A stretch of DNA of 6,352 nucleotides from an uncultured Bacteroidales bacterium (GTDB lineage: Bacteria; Bacteroidota; Bacteroidia; Bacteroidales; UBA3663). The notes beneath the pieces were generated by a model that was not told where the DNA came from, made no database searches, and saw only the letters and a list, made by a program, of their open reading frames with translations. Of this stretch, positions 1 through 5,796 are shown in pieces. The translations under genes and the position numbers were made by a program. The stretch lies in NCBI GenBank assembly GCA_905236195.1, contig CAJOOX010000049.1, forward strand, positions 1-6,352. Direction: 5' to 3'. The first letter of the stretch is position 1; the number at the start of each line of letters is the position of its first letter.

Positions 1-1
1 A

Positions 2-538
2 TGCATCACCCCCGCAAGAATGTTTAACATCCCCGTGCGTCTGCTTAACACCATGCAGCCCGAGGCTCCCGGCACGACCATCAGCAACCAGACCGAGAAA
101 GACAAAATCAAGGCTGTGGCAGCCAAGGACGGTATCATCTCCATCAAAATCAAGTCGTCGCGCATGCTGATGGCTTACGGCTTCATGCGCAAGGTGTTCG
201 AGGTGTTCGAGGATTTCAAGACCCCCGTCGATCTGGTTACCACTTCCGAGGTGGGCGTTTCTTTGACCATCGACAAGGAGAACAAACTGGACGAGATTGT
301 GACCGAGTTGAAGAAATTCGGTTCGGTGACGGTTGACAAGAACCTGGTCATCATCTGTGTCGTAGGCGATATGGAATGGGACAACCTCGGTTTCGAAAGT
401 TCTGTCGTAGAGGCCCTGAAGGACATTCCCGTCCGCATGATCAGCTACGGCGGTTCGAACTATAACATCTCTATCCTCATCCGCAAGGAGGACAAGGAAC
501 GTGCTCTCCGTCTCCTTTCCGAACATCTTTTCAAATAA
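2..538 (+). CDS. lysC: Aspartate kinase, C-terminal part (5' truncated by window edge)
   Basis: The frame is open from the first bases, so this is the 3' end (178 residues) of a longer gene. The methionine encoded at position 20 is internal. Aspartate kinase phosphorylates L-aspartate with ATP, the first step towards lysine, threonine and methionine, in the cytoplasm. The visible part begins with the linker that follows the kinase domain (NIPVRLLNT, then GTTISN). It continues with two ACT domains. The first (about 131-320) carries FMRKVFEVFEDFKTPVDLVT and TSEVGVSLTID, the classic effector-binding segment of aspartokinases. The second (about 325-520) includes NLVIICVVGDM and YNISILI. The kinase catalytic residues lie outside the window. 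No homoserine dehydrogenase domain follows, because a stop comes right after the second ACT domain, so it is not a ThrA-type fusion at its C terminus. lysA starts 23 bases downstream. The family call is firm; the choice of lysC over another aspartokinase symbol rests on the lysA neighbour. Confidence 0.93.
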   Translation, partial: CITPARMFNIPVRLLNTMQPEAPGTTISNQTEKDKIKAVAAKDGIISIKIKSSRMLMAYGFMRKVFEVFEDFKTPVDLVTTSEVGVSLTIDKENKLDEIVTELKKFGSVTVDKNLVIICVVGDMEWDNLGFESSVVEALKDIPVRMISYGGSNYNISILIRKEDKERALRLLSEHLFK

Positions 539-561
539 TTATTCCCCTCAAATTCCAGCCG

Positions 562-1704
562 ATGAATTTCCCCGTTTCCAAGTTCCGGACATTACAGACT
601 CCGTTCTATTATTACGACCGCCGTCTGTTGGAATCCACGCTCGACACCATTAACCGGGAAGCTGCTTGCTATCCTCATTTCCACGTTCATTATGCCGTCA
701 AGGCCAATGTGGACCCGACCCTGCTGAGTATTGTACAGCAGAGCGGACTGGGCTGCGACTGTGTGAGCGGATGGGAAATCGAGGCCTGTCTCAACGCCGG
801 GTTCAATCCCGCTAAGATTGTTTATGCCGGCGTGGGCAAAAGCGATTGGGAGATTAAACTGGCATTGGAGAAAGACATCGCCTGTTTCAATGTCGAAAGC
901 GTGCCCGAACTGGAAGTGATTGACCAGCTGGCAGGGGAGATGGGGAGGAAGGCAAGGGTCGCCCTGCGAGTCAACCCGAATGTGGATGCCCATACCCACA
1001 AATACATCACAACAGGATTGTCGGAAAACAAATTCGGCATTGCGATGGAGCTGTTGCCTGAGGTGATTGACAGAATCAAGACGCTGGCCAATGTCGAACT
1101 CACCGGTCTTCATTTCCACATCGGGTCGCAGCTTTTGGAGCTGGATCCCTTCACGATGCTTTGCGACCGTATCAACAAGCTGCAGGATGAAGTGGAAACC
1201 CGGGGAATCCGTCTCAAGACCATCAATGTCGGGGGAGGACTGGGTTGCGACTATGAGACTCCGGATGATAATCCGATTCCCGATTTTGCGGATTTCTTTG
1301 CCAACTATGCCGCCCATCTCAAGCTTCGCGCAGGCCAGGAACTTCATTTCGAATTGGGACGCTCTGTCGTTTGCCAATGCGGCTCTCTCATCTCGCGTAT
1401 ATTATATATTAAAGAAGGAGTAAACAAAAAGTTCATGATTCTGGATGCCGGTATGAGCGATTTGATTCGTCCGGCCCTCTATCAGGCTCACCACAAAATC
1501 GAGGTGCTGACCTCCACCTCCGCTGAATTGTCGCGGTATGATGTAGTAGGTCCCATCTGCGAGTCGTCCGACTGTTTCGGCGAAAACGAGCTTCTGCCCA
1601 TCGCCAGTCGCGGCGACCTGGTTGCCTTGCGTTCAGCGGGCGCCTACGGTCAGATTATGGCCTCCAACTATAACTGCCGACCCATTCCACCAAGTGTTTG
1701 GTAA
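562..1704 (+). CDS. lysA: Diaminopimelate decarboxylase (PLP-dependent)
   Basis: The 380-residue protein belongs to the fold-type III PLP decarboxylases. It converts meso-diaminopimelate to L-lysine and CO2, the last step of lysine synthesis, in the cytoplasm. The PLP lysine is K47 in HYAVKAN. H186 lies in HIGSQ (186-190), the glycine-rich phosphate-binding loop is GGGLG (224-228), and the substrate/PLP segment is ELGR (264-267), where many homologues have EPGR. The active-site cysteine is C333 in CESSD, and the C-terminal SAGAYG motif spans 358-363. Together these favour DapDC over ornithine or arginine decarboxylase. The ATG at 562 gives a normal N terminus (TPFYYYD at about residue 13). 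The protein stops soon after NYNCRPIP, a few residues earlier than I expect for this family, but all catalytic parts are present. It sits between aspartate kinase and a DUF3078 gene, 13 bases before the latter, and is probably cotranscribed with both. Confidence 0.96.
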   Translation: MNFPVSKFRTLQTPFYYYDRRLLESTLDTINREAACYPHFHVHYAVKANVDPTLLSIVQQSGLGCDCVSGWEIEACLNAGFNPAKIVYAGVGKSDWEIKLALEKDIACFNVESVPELEVIDQLAGEMGRKARVALRVNPNVDAHTHKYITTGLSENKFGIAMELLPEVIDRIKTLANVELTGLHFHIGSQLLELDPFTMLCDRINKLQDEVETRGIRLKTINVGGGLGCDYETPDDNPIPDFADFFANYAAHLKLRAGQELHFELGRSVVCQCGSLISRILYIKEGVNKKFMILDAGMSDLIRPALYQAHHKIEVLTSTSAELSRYDVVGPICESSDCFGENELLPIASRGDLVALRSAGAYGQIMASNYNCRPIPPSVW

Positions 1705-1717
1705 ACAAGCTTATAGC

Positions 1718-3235
1718 ATGCGTCAAATAACATTGATTACAGGTATTCTCATCAGCTGTACTGCCTTGAGCCTTCGGGCTCAGGGCACGCTTCGTCCACA
1801 GCCGGATACTGCCTCAATCGTTGCTGACTCCACCTTCATCCCGGATGCGGATTCCGTCAGAATAGCGTGGTTGCGCGATTCTGTGGAGGAAGCTTCCCGT
1901 ATCATCCGTGAAACTTATGTCAGGGATTCGATAGCGTCCGTCACTACCGGCCTCCAGGTGCTGGCCCGGTCGTGGCGAATGCTTTATCCCTTCCATCCCG
2001 TCGACAGCGTCAAGACAACCAAAGCCTTCGAACTGGACCATCTCCAGAGAAATGTCGATTCCCTGATGGCCCAGGTCAGAAGCGTTCCCCGCGACGAGAA
2101 GGTTGCCTACGCCCAGCCTTCCTATCAGATTCCACTCGTTGTCAGCGGTGAGGTGCCGCGCGACCCATCGGTTTCGCTCAGCGACTTGGCTAACCGGGAC
2201 AAGATAGGGGGGGAGAATCTTTTCGAACGTCAGTTGGCATATACACGTTTGAGACAATGGACCTCCCATCAATACGAAACGGAGCACCTGCGCGAGATGA
2301 AGCTGGCGCGCGGCAATAGTGCCAAGATTCCCTACGAACGCAAGAAAATCACCAAGAAGGGACTGATGAACAACCAGCAGATAGAGATTCGCGACAATGT
2401 CAGTCTGAGTTATTCGGAAGTGTCGGACATTCCCCGCATTCATGCCGACAAGTGGCACTGGAAGGGGACTACTTCGTTCCAAATGACCCAGACCTCCCTC
2501 TCCGGCAACTGGTACAAGGGTGGAGAGAATAACATGACGCTCTTCACCGACAACATCCTCGACATATCCCGCTACGATGAGAATAAAATTACGACATTTG
2601 AGACCTCGGTCGAACTCCGTCTGTCGAGCTACTACACCAAGACGGATACCATTCATCCGCTCCGTGTGAACGACAACCAGTTCACGGTCAATATGAAATA
2701 CGGTTACAAGGCATGGAAGAAGTGGTACTATTCGGCCAACCTTTATGCCAAGACGCCGGTATTCGAGTATTACAAAGCCAATTCCAGCGTCCTGCGATCC
2801 ACATTCCTGGCGCCTCTCGAACTGAACGTCGGTCTGGGTATGGACTACAGCTTCACGTCCAAGGACAAGGGCGTGGTTTTCTCGCTGATGCTCGCCCCGT
2901 TGTCCTATAACCTGAAGTATATCCAGTTCCCCGACCGGGTGGATGTAACCTCTTTCGGCATCAGTGCCGACCGCCGTTCGCTCAACCAGTTCGGTTCTAC
3001 CCTTACGGGCAAACTCGTATGGAAGTTCTCCAAGAAGTTCCAATGGTCGTCACGTCTCTATATCTTTACGAGTTACGAATCCCTGTTAGGCGAGTTCGAA
3101 AATACCTTCACGCTCAAACTGTCCGACATCTTCTCGGCCCAGTTGTATCTGTATCCGAGATTCGACGACAGTACCAACGACGACAACTGGCAGATGAAGG
3201 AAACCTCGATGCTCGGACTCAGTTTCACATGGTAA
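1718..3235 (+). CDS. DUF3078-family exported/outer-membrane protein
   Basis: The likely product is 505 residues. I chose the ATG at 1718 because it opens a clear signal peptide (MRQITLITGILISCTALSLR, cleavage near RAQ at about residue 22). The frame is open further upstream, back into lysA, but that part encodes no export signal and overlaps a real gene. Residues about 25-240 are polar and charged, without a domain I recognise. The C-terminal half matches the Bacteroidota DUF3078 pattern: WHWKG at 246-250, NWYKGG at 264-269, then many alternating aromatic/polar strands (for example WYYSANLYAKTP, FQWSSRLYIFTSY), ending in LGLSFTW. An aromatic last residue and amphipathic strands are typical of outer-membrane beta-barrels. 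The exact function of the family is not known to me. It follows lysA by 13 bases and precedes a Crp/Fnr regulator, so shared transcription is likely, though a role in lysine synthesis is not implied. Confidence 0.85.
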   Translation: MRQITLITGILISCTALSLRAQGTLRPQPDTASIVADSTFIPDADSVRIAWLRDSVEEASRIIRETYVRDSIASVTTGLQVLARSWRMLYPFHPVDSVKTTKAFELDHLQRNVDSLMAQVRSVPRDEKVAYAQPSYQIPLVVSGEVPRDPSVSLSDLANRDKIGGENLFERQLAYTRLRQWTSHQYETEHLREMKLARGNSAKIPYERKKITKKGLMNNQQIEIRDNVSLSYSEVSDIPRIHADKWHWKGTTSFQMTQTSLSGNWYKGGENNMTLFTDNILDISRYDENKITTFETSVELRLSSYYTKTDTIHPLRVNDNQFTVNMKYGYKAWKKWYYSANLYAKTPVFEYYKANSSVLRSTFLAPLELNVGLGMDYSFTSKDKGVVFSLMLAPLSYNLKYIQFPDRVDVTSFGISADRRSLNQFGSTLTGKLVWKFSKKFQWSSRLYIFTSYESLLGEFENTFTLKLSDIFSAQLYLYPRFDDSTNDDNWQMKETSMLGLSFTW

Positions 3236-3258
3236 TACGTTCTTCAGCATATTCTTAA

Positions 3259-3275
3259 ATATCACTTGATATCAA
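3259..3275. promoter_or_regulatory. Overlapping palindromes at the start of the Crp/Fnr gene (candidate operator)
   Basis: ATATCA-CT-TGATAT (3259-3272) is a perfect 14-bp dyad. It overlaps TTGATATCAA (3266-3275), a perfect 10-bp palindrome that runs into the ATG at 3275. Crp/Fnr proteins bind dyads of about this length, and the half-site TTGAT is the one used by FNR-type proteins, although here the two halves abut rather than being four bases apart. The position would suit autoregulation or control of translation. AT-rich palindromes also occur by chance in short gaps, so this is only a candidate. Confidence 0.3.
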
Positions 3276-3976
3276 TGGCTGCAACATCTAAGAAAAATGT
3301 AATCGGCGTCACCCTTCAGATGGGTCTTGAGGACATTTGGAAATTCCTGACTATCGAACAGCAGGATCTGTTGCTGGACGAAACAATCCAGCGCACCTAC
3401 GAGAAGGGAGAACACATCTATAAAGTGGGCGACGGTTCTGAATATCTGGTCTGCATCCTGAGAGGTCGTGTGAAACTCGAGAAGGCGGGCGCCGGCGGAC
3501 GCATGCAAATCATCCGCTTGCTACGTACCTGTGAGTTCTTCGGTTATCGCAGCTATTTTGCATCCCAGGCCCACAGCACCTCGGCCGTTGCCATCGACCA
3601 TACCATTGCGGCCCTGATTCCGATGAAGCTGATAGAACTGATTACCACCCAGAACCACAATCTGGCCATGTATTTCATCCGGGCGCTGAGTCTCGATTTG
3701 GGAGTCTCCGACGAACGCACCGTCAGCCTCACCCAGAAACACATCCGTGCCCGTCTGGCCGACGCTCTGCTCTTCCTGATTGACAAATACGGATGGGAGA
3801 GTGACGGAACGACCGTGAATGCCTATCTGTCGCGTGAAGAGATTGCAGCCCTCTCCAACATGACGACATCGAATGCCATCCGTACTCTTTCGGCCTTCGA
3901 GAAGGAAGGTATCATCCGGATGGACGGACGCAGGATAATCATCCGGGATCTCAATGCTGTAAAAGAAAACTCTTAA
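3275..3976 (+). CDS. Crp/Fnr-family transcriptional regulator
   Basis: The product is 233 residues from the ATG at 3275; a TTG three codons upstream (3266) is possible but less likely. It has the Crp/Fnr layout. An N-terminal cyclic-nucleotide-binding-like beta-roll covers about 25-120 (KGEHIYKVGD, YLVCILRGRVKLEK). A long dimerisation helix lies at about 124-150. A C-terminal winged helix-turn-helix covers about 155-225, with YLSREEIAALSNMTTSNAIR as the DNA-reading unit and EKEGII leading into the wing. It should bind DNA as a dimer. The segment equivalent to the cAMP phosphate-binding cassette (FFGYRSYFASQAHSTSA) lacks the usual GE...RSA residues. Only two cysteines exist (C60, C86) and there is no N-terminal cluster, so it is neither a typical cAMP sensor nor an FNR-type iron-sulfur sensor. 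The ligand is unknown. It is the last gene of the plus-strand run, and its stop codon lies inside a terminator stem. Palindromes overlap its start codon and may be an autoregulatory site (inference). Confidence 0.9.
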   Translation: MAATSKKNVIGVTLQMGLEDIWKFLTIEQQDLLLDETIQRTYEKGEHIYKVGDGSEYLVCILRGRVKLEKAGAGGRMQIIRLLRTCEFFGYRSYFASQAHSTSAVAIDHTIAALIPMKLIELITTQNHNLAMYFIRALSLDLGVSDERTVSLTQKHIRARLADALLFLIDKYGWESDGTTVNAYLSREEIAALSNMTTSNAIRTLSAFEKEGIIRMDGRRIIIRDLNAVKENS

Positions 3977-3998
3977 GGCGCTTGACCTTAAGAGTTTT
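3966..3998. terminator. Shared bidirectional intrinsic terminator between convergent genes
   Basis: AAAACTCTTAAGG (3966-3978) pairs perfectly with CCTTAAGAGTTTT (3986-3998) around a 7-base loop, giving a 13-bp stem. A T-run ends the plus-strand side (3995-3999), and the A-run at 3966-3969 gives a T-run on the minus strand, so it can stop transcription both ways. The stop codons of the Crp/Fnr gene (3974-3976) and the minus-strand HTH gene (3988-3990) both lie inside the stem. Confidence 0.88.
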
Positions 3999-4572
3999 TC
4001 GTTTCGGGCACCAGGTGCTTCCTGATTCTGTCCTCCAGATCGGCAAGTTCCTTCAACTGCGGGGGAGGAGTCGTTCTTCCGTCGTCGCCTGCTGCTATTT
4101 TGAGGCTCATCCGCCAGATGCCCTCTTCCGAGGGCTGCAGCTGCCATTGGGTCTCGATGAGGGACAGAATCGTTTTCAGCTGTGTTTTAATGGAGGCGAG
4201 CCGTTCGTCTGTTTCGGCCAGCATCTGTATGACGCGTTCCAGTTCGGCATGCGTACTCTGGTAATTGTCCTGCAGGGAAAAATGCCATAACAGGGTTCTG
4301 TAGAGCGACCTGTCGAGGTCTTCGGGCAGGGGCGGGGTCTTCACTTCCGGCTTCTCGCTCCGAATCATTTCTCCGCGCCCGGTCATCAGCCAGTCGGCAT
4401 CCAGTTCGGGATAGGCGAGGAGAATCTGTTCGAGGCTTTGCGACGACAGTCCTTTGCGGCCCTGCAACGCCTTGGTCAGGAGTCCCTTGCTCAGCCCTGC
4501 CTGTTTGTTGACCCGGTAGGCATTCACGTCCTGCGAGTCGAGAAACAACTGCAGTCGTTCGGGTACAGTCAT
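3988..4572 (-). CDS. XRE-like helix-turn-helix protein with C-terminal coiled coil
   Basis: The product is 194 residues. The N-terminal part (about 1-56) is a lambda-repressor/XRE-like helix-turn-helix, with VPERLQLFLDSQ, then VNKQAGLSKGLLTKAL and SLEQILLAYPELDADWL. The phrase PELDADWLMTGRGEM (55-69) is familiar from HTH regulators in Bacteroidales. Residues about 85-146 are rich in Leu, Glu, Gln and Lys and look like a coiled coil (for example LERVIQMLAETDERLASIKT), which suggests dimerisation. No peptidase (S24) or ligand domain is visible, so it is not a self-cleaving phage repressor. The start is the ATG at 4570-4572, which overlaps the stop codon of the upstream acyltransferase gene in an ATGA, implying translational coupling. 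The stop codon lies inside the shared terminator. DNA binding is a confident inference; the target and signal are unknown. Confidence 0.82.
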   Translation of the reverse strand: MTVPERLQLFLDSQDVNAYRVNKQAGLSKGLLTKALQGRKGLSSQSLEQILLAYPELDADWLMTGRGEMIRSEKPEVKTPPLPEDLDRSLYRTLLWHFSLQDNYQSTHAELERVIQMLAETDERLASIKTQLKTILSLIETQWQLQPSEEGIWRMSLKIAAGDDGRTTPPPQLKELADLEDRIRKHLVPETKNS

Positions 4573-5300
4573 TCTTCTCCGAGTTGCTTGGCTATGATAC
4601 TGCGCGATTCTTTCATCAGGCGCTCAATGCCGGCTTCCTTGCCCTCAGCCTTCGAAATGGGCTCCAGGGGTTTGTGGATTGTGATTTTCAGACGTCTGGG
4701 ATGGAATACCAGGGTGCCTTTCGGCATGATGTCGAACGCATTTTCAATGGTCATCGGCACAACGGGCAGTTTCACGAGGGCAGCGAGTTCGAAAGCGCCC
4801 TTTTTCCAGCGGCCCAGTTTGCCGGTTTTGGTGCGGGTTCCCTCGGGGAATACCACCAGTGACATTCCGTGGTGCAAGGTGCTGAGACATTGTTTCATGG
4901 TTGAGAGCAGACCGGTTGTTCCATGGGCATCCACCCAGATATGGCCGGCGGCCGAACAGGCGGGACCTACGAGAAAAATCCCGTGTATTTCCTTGCGGAG
5001 GAGCCACTTGAAGTTGTGATTCAGGAAGCCGTAGATTGAGAAGATATCAAACGCACTCTGGTGGTTAGCTACAAAAATATAGGAGGTATCGGGGTCGATG
5101 TTCTCGCGACCTTCCACGGTCACCGGACAGAAACACATCCAACAGGTTGCCCTTGCCCAGAAGTGGGCCGGCCAGTATCCCCAGAAATCCCGGTTGCCGA
5201 TCTTGCACCCGATGATGGTGATTATGGCCGCCGTGGCCGAGAGTAAAATGAATATCGGTGCGAAGATACACCACTCGTAAATGAATATTAAAACCTTCAT
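4569..5300 (-). CDS. plsC: 1-acyl-sn-glycerol-3-phosphate acyltransferase (PlsC/LPLAT family)
   Basis: The product is 243 residues from the ATG whose first base is 5300; a TTG three codons upstream (5309) is less likely. Residue numbers below count from that TTG, so subtract 3 for the ATG start. The protein transfers an acyl chain to lysophosphatidic acid to make phosphatidic acid, at the inner face of the cytoplasmic membrane. A hydrophobic N-terminal segment (about 8-35) should anchor it. The four LPLAT motifs are visible: NHQSAFD (82-88, catalytic H83 and D88), the region around KWLLRKEIHGIFLVG (101-115), FPEGTRT (154-160), and LPVVPMTIEN (181-190). Length and motif order fit PlsC well. 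It could acylate another lysophospholipid or ornithine lipid precursor, since LPLAT members share these motifs. The gene begins downstream of an AT-rich divergent promoter region. It ends in an ATGA overlap with the HTH gene, so the two form an operon. Confidence 0.93.
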   Translation of the reverse strand: MKVLIFIYEWCIFAPIFILLSATAAIITIIGCKIGNRDFWGYWPAHFWARATCWMCFCPVTVEGRENIDPDTSYIFVANHQSAFDIFSIYGFLNHNFKWLLRKEIHGIFLVGPACSAAGHIWVDAHGTTGLLSTMKQCLSTLHHGMSLVVFPEGTRTKTGKLGRWKKGAFELAALVKLPVVPMTIENAFDIMPKGTLVFHPRRLKITIHKPLEPISKAEGKEAGIERLMKESRSIIAKQLGEE

Positions 5301-5338
5301 TTTTTGCAAAAAATAGAGCTTATTTGAATCAAACGATG

Positions 5339-5346
5339 CAAAGATA
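5339..5346 (-). promoter_or_regulatory. Candidate Bacteroidales -7 promoter element for plsC
   Basis: On the minus strand these bases read TATCTTTG, an exact match to the Bacteroidales -7 consensus TAnnTTTG. Transcription would start near 5332, leaving a leader of about 30 bases before the plsC ATG. The expected -33 TTTG is not clear; only a T-rich stretch (minus strand of 5364-5367) lies about 17 bases upstream. Position and orientation suit the plsC-HTH operon. Confidence 0.5.
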
Positions 5347-5411
5347 CATTAAATTTTCGACTTAAAATGCATTTTTTTGATTTTTTATGCTTATAATCCC
5401 AAAAAAAATAC

Positions 5412-5419
5412 GATATTTG
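5412..5419 (+). promoter_or_regulatory. Weak candidate -7 promoter element for the small membrane protein gene
   Basis: GATATTTG, followed by C, differs from the TAnnTTTG consensus at one conserved base. It lies about 50 bases before the ATG at 5471, a plausible distance. No convincing -33 TTTG lies at the usual spacing; the nearest TTTG (5376-5379) is too far upstream. Confidence 0.3.
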
Positions 5420-5430
5420 CACAAAATTAA

Positions 5431-5444
5431 TTGCCAAATGGCAA
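5431..5444. promoter_or_regulatory. 14-bp perfect palindrome in the leader of the small membrane protein gene
   Basis: TTGCCAAATGGCAA is fully symmetrical, either as 6-bp arms around AA or as TTGCC-N4-GGCAA. The second reading is the same geometry as FNR-type boxes (TTGAT-N4-ATCAA), so a Crp/Fnr-family protein is one possible binder. It sits just downstream of the weak -7 element and 26 bases before the ATG, where binding would block transcription. The two-base loop makes an RNA hairpin unlikely. Function is inferred only from symmetry and position. Confidence 0.35.
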
Positions 5445-5470
5445 AACTAATAACAAAGTTGATATAAATT

Positions 5471-5671
5471 ATGAGAACTCTGAAATTGTATGGAGGTGTT
5501 TTCCTCTTGATTATTACAGTCGCTATTCTGGCTGTGTCGTTTTTCACGGGTATGCTTCAGGAAGCCGACTTGAATCACATCATCCTGGGCATCTGTCTTG
5601 TTCTTTCCCTCGCCAGCATCATCCTTGTTGTGCTTGGCGGAAAGAGTGCCGACAAAATCGGAGGCAAGTAA
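5471..5671 (+). CDS. Small two-pass membrane protein, 66 residues, function unknown
   Basis: The protein starts MRTLKLYGG. It has two hydrophobic segments, about 8-28 (VFLLIITVAILAVSFFTGML) and 36-56 (HIILGICLVLSLASIILVVL), joined by a short polar turn (QEADLN). It ends in a lysine-containing tail (GGKSADKIGGK). The positive charges at both ends predict both termini in the cytoplasm with a short periplasmic loop. Small proteins with this hairpin layout are common in Bacteroidales genomes as unnamed membrane proteins; I do not recognise a named family. The ATG at 5471 is preceded by an A/T-rich leader rather than a Shine-Dalgarno sequence, as usual in this phylum. The gene has its own upstream region with a palindrome, and an 18-bp hairpin starts 19 bases after its stop. 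Codon use and the clear membrane pattern support a real gene despite its size. Confidence 0.75.
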   Translation: MRTLKLYGGVFLLIITVAILAVSFFTGMLQEADLNHIILGICLVLSLASIILVVLGGKSADKIGGK

Positions 5672-5690
5672 AAAACACAACAATACCAAA

Positions 5691-5730
5691 CCTTTTTTGC
5701 TCCGCCGCGTGAGTGGCGGGGCAAAGGAGG
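5691..5730 (+). other. Strong RNA hairpin with GTGA tetraloop between two genes
   Basis: The bases 5691-5708 (CCTTTTTTGCTCCGCCGC) pair along all 18 positions with 5713-5730 (GTGGCGGGGCAAAGGAGG) if G-U wobbles are allowed (four of them). They enclose a GTGA loop, a GNRA-type tetraloop in RNA. The wobbles pair properly only when the plus strand is transcribed, which suggests a plus-strand RNA structure. It follows the small membrane protein gene by 19 bases, and its likely role is 3'-end formation or RNA protection. However, no T-run follows it directly, only a pyrimidine-rich stretch, so it is not a standard intrinsic terminator. Confidence 0.6.
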
Positions 5731-5796
5731 TAACTGTCTTCTCTCTCTGCATTTTTCACATTCTATCTATTATCTTTTAGTTTTTTTTATTTCGTG

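Noticed and set aside
592..1377. Minus-strand open frame of 261 codons opposite lysA
   Set aside because: It is antisense to a gene with all catalytic motifs, and the translation shows no family features.
1622..1717. Upstream extension of the DUF3078 reading frame into lysA
   Set aside because: It would bury the signal peptide inside the protein and overlap the conserved end of lysA. The ATG at 1718 is the better start.
1814..3043. Minus-strand open frame of 409 codons opposite the DUF3078 gene
   Set aside because: It lies wholly antisense to a gene with a signal peptide and family motifs, and its translation has no recognisable domain. Long antisense frames arise from codon bias.
3521..4147. 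Minus-strand open frame of 208 codons across the regulator, terminator and HTH gene
   Set aside because: It spans the shared terminator and two well-supported genes and resembles no protein family.
4438..5019. Plus-strand open frame of 193 codons opposite plsC and the HTH gene
   Set aside because: It is antisense to plsC, whose four LPLAT motifs are intact.
5392..5397. TATAAT as a sigma-70 -10 box
   Set aside because: Bacteroidota promoters use a different consensus, and no -35 box lies at proper spacing. The surrounding AT richness makes a chance match likely.
5691..5730. Hairpin as a standard intrinsic terminator
   Set aside because: No T-run follows the stem on the plus strand, and on the minus strand the T-rich part is displaced, so only a general RNA structure is claimed.
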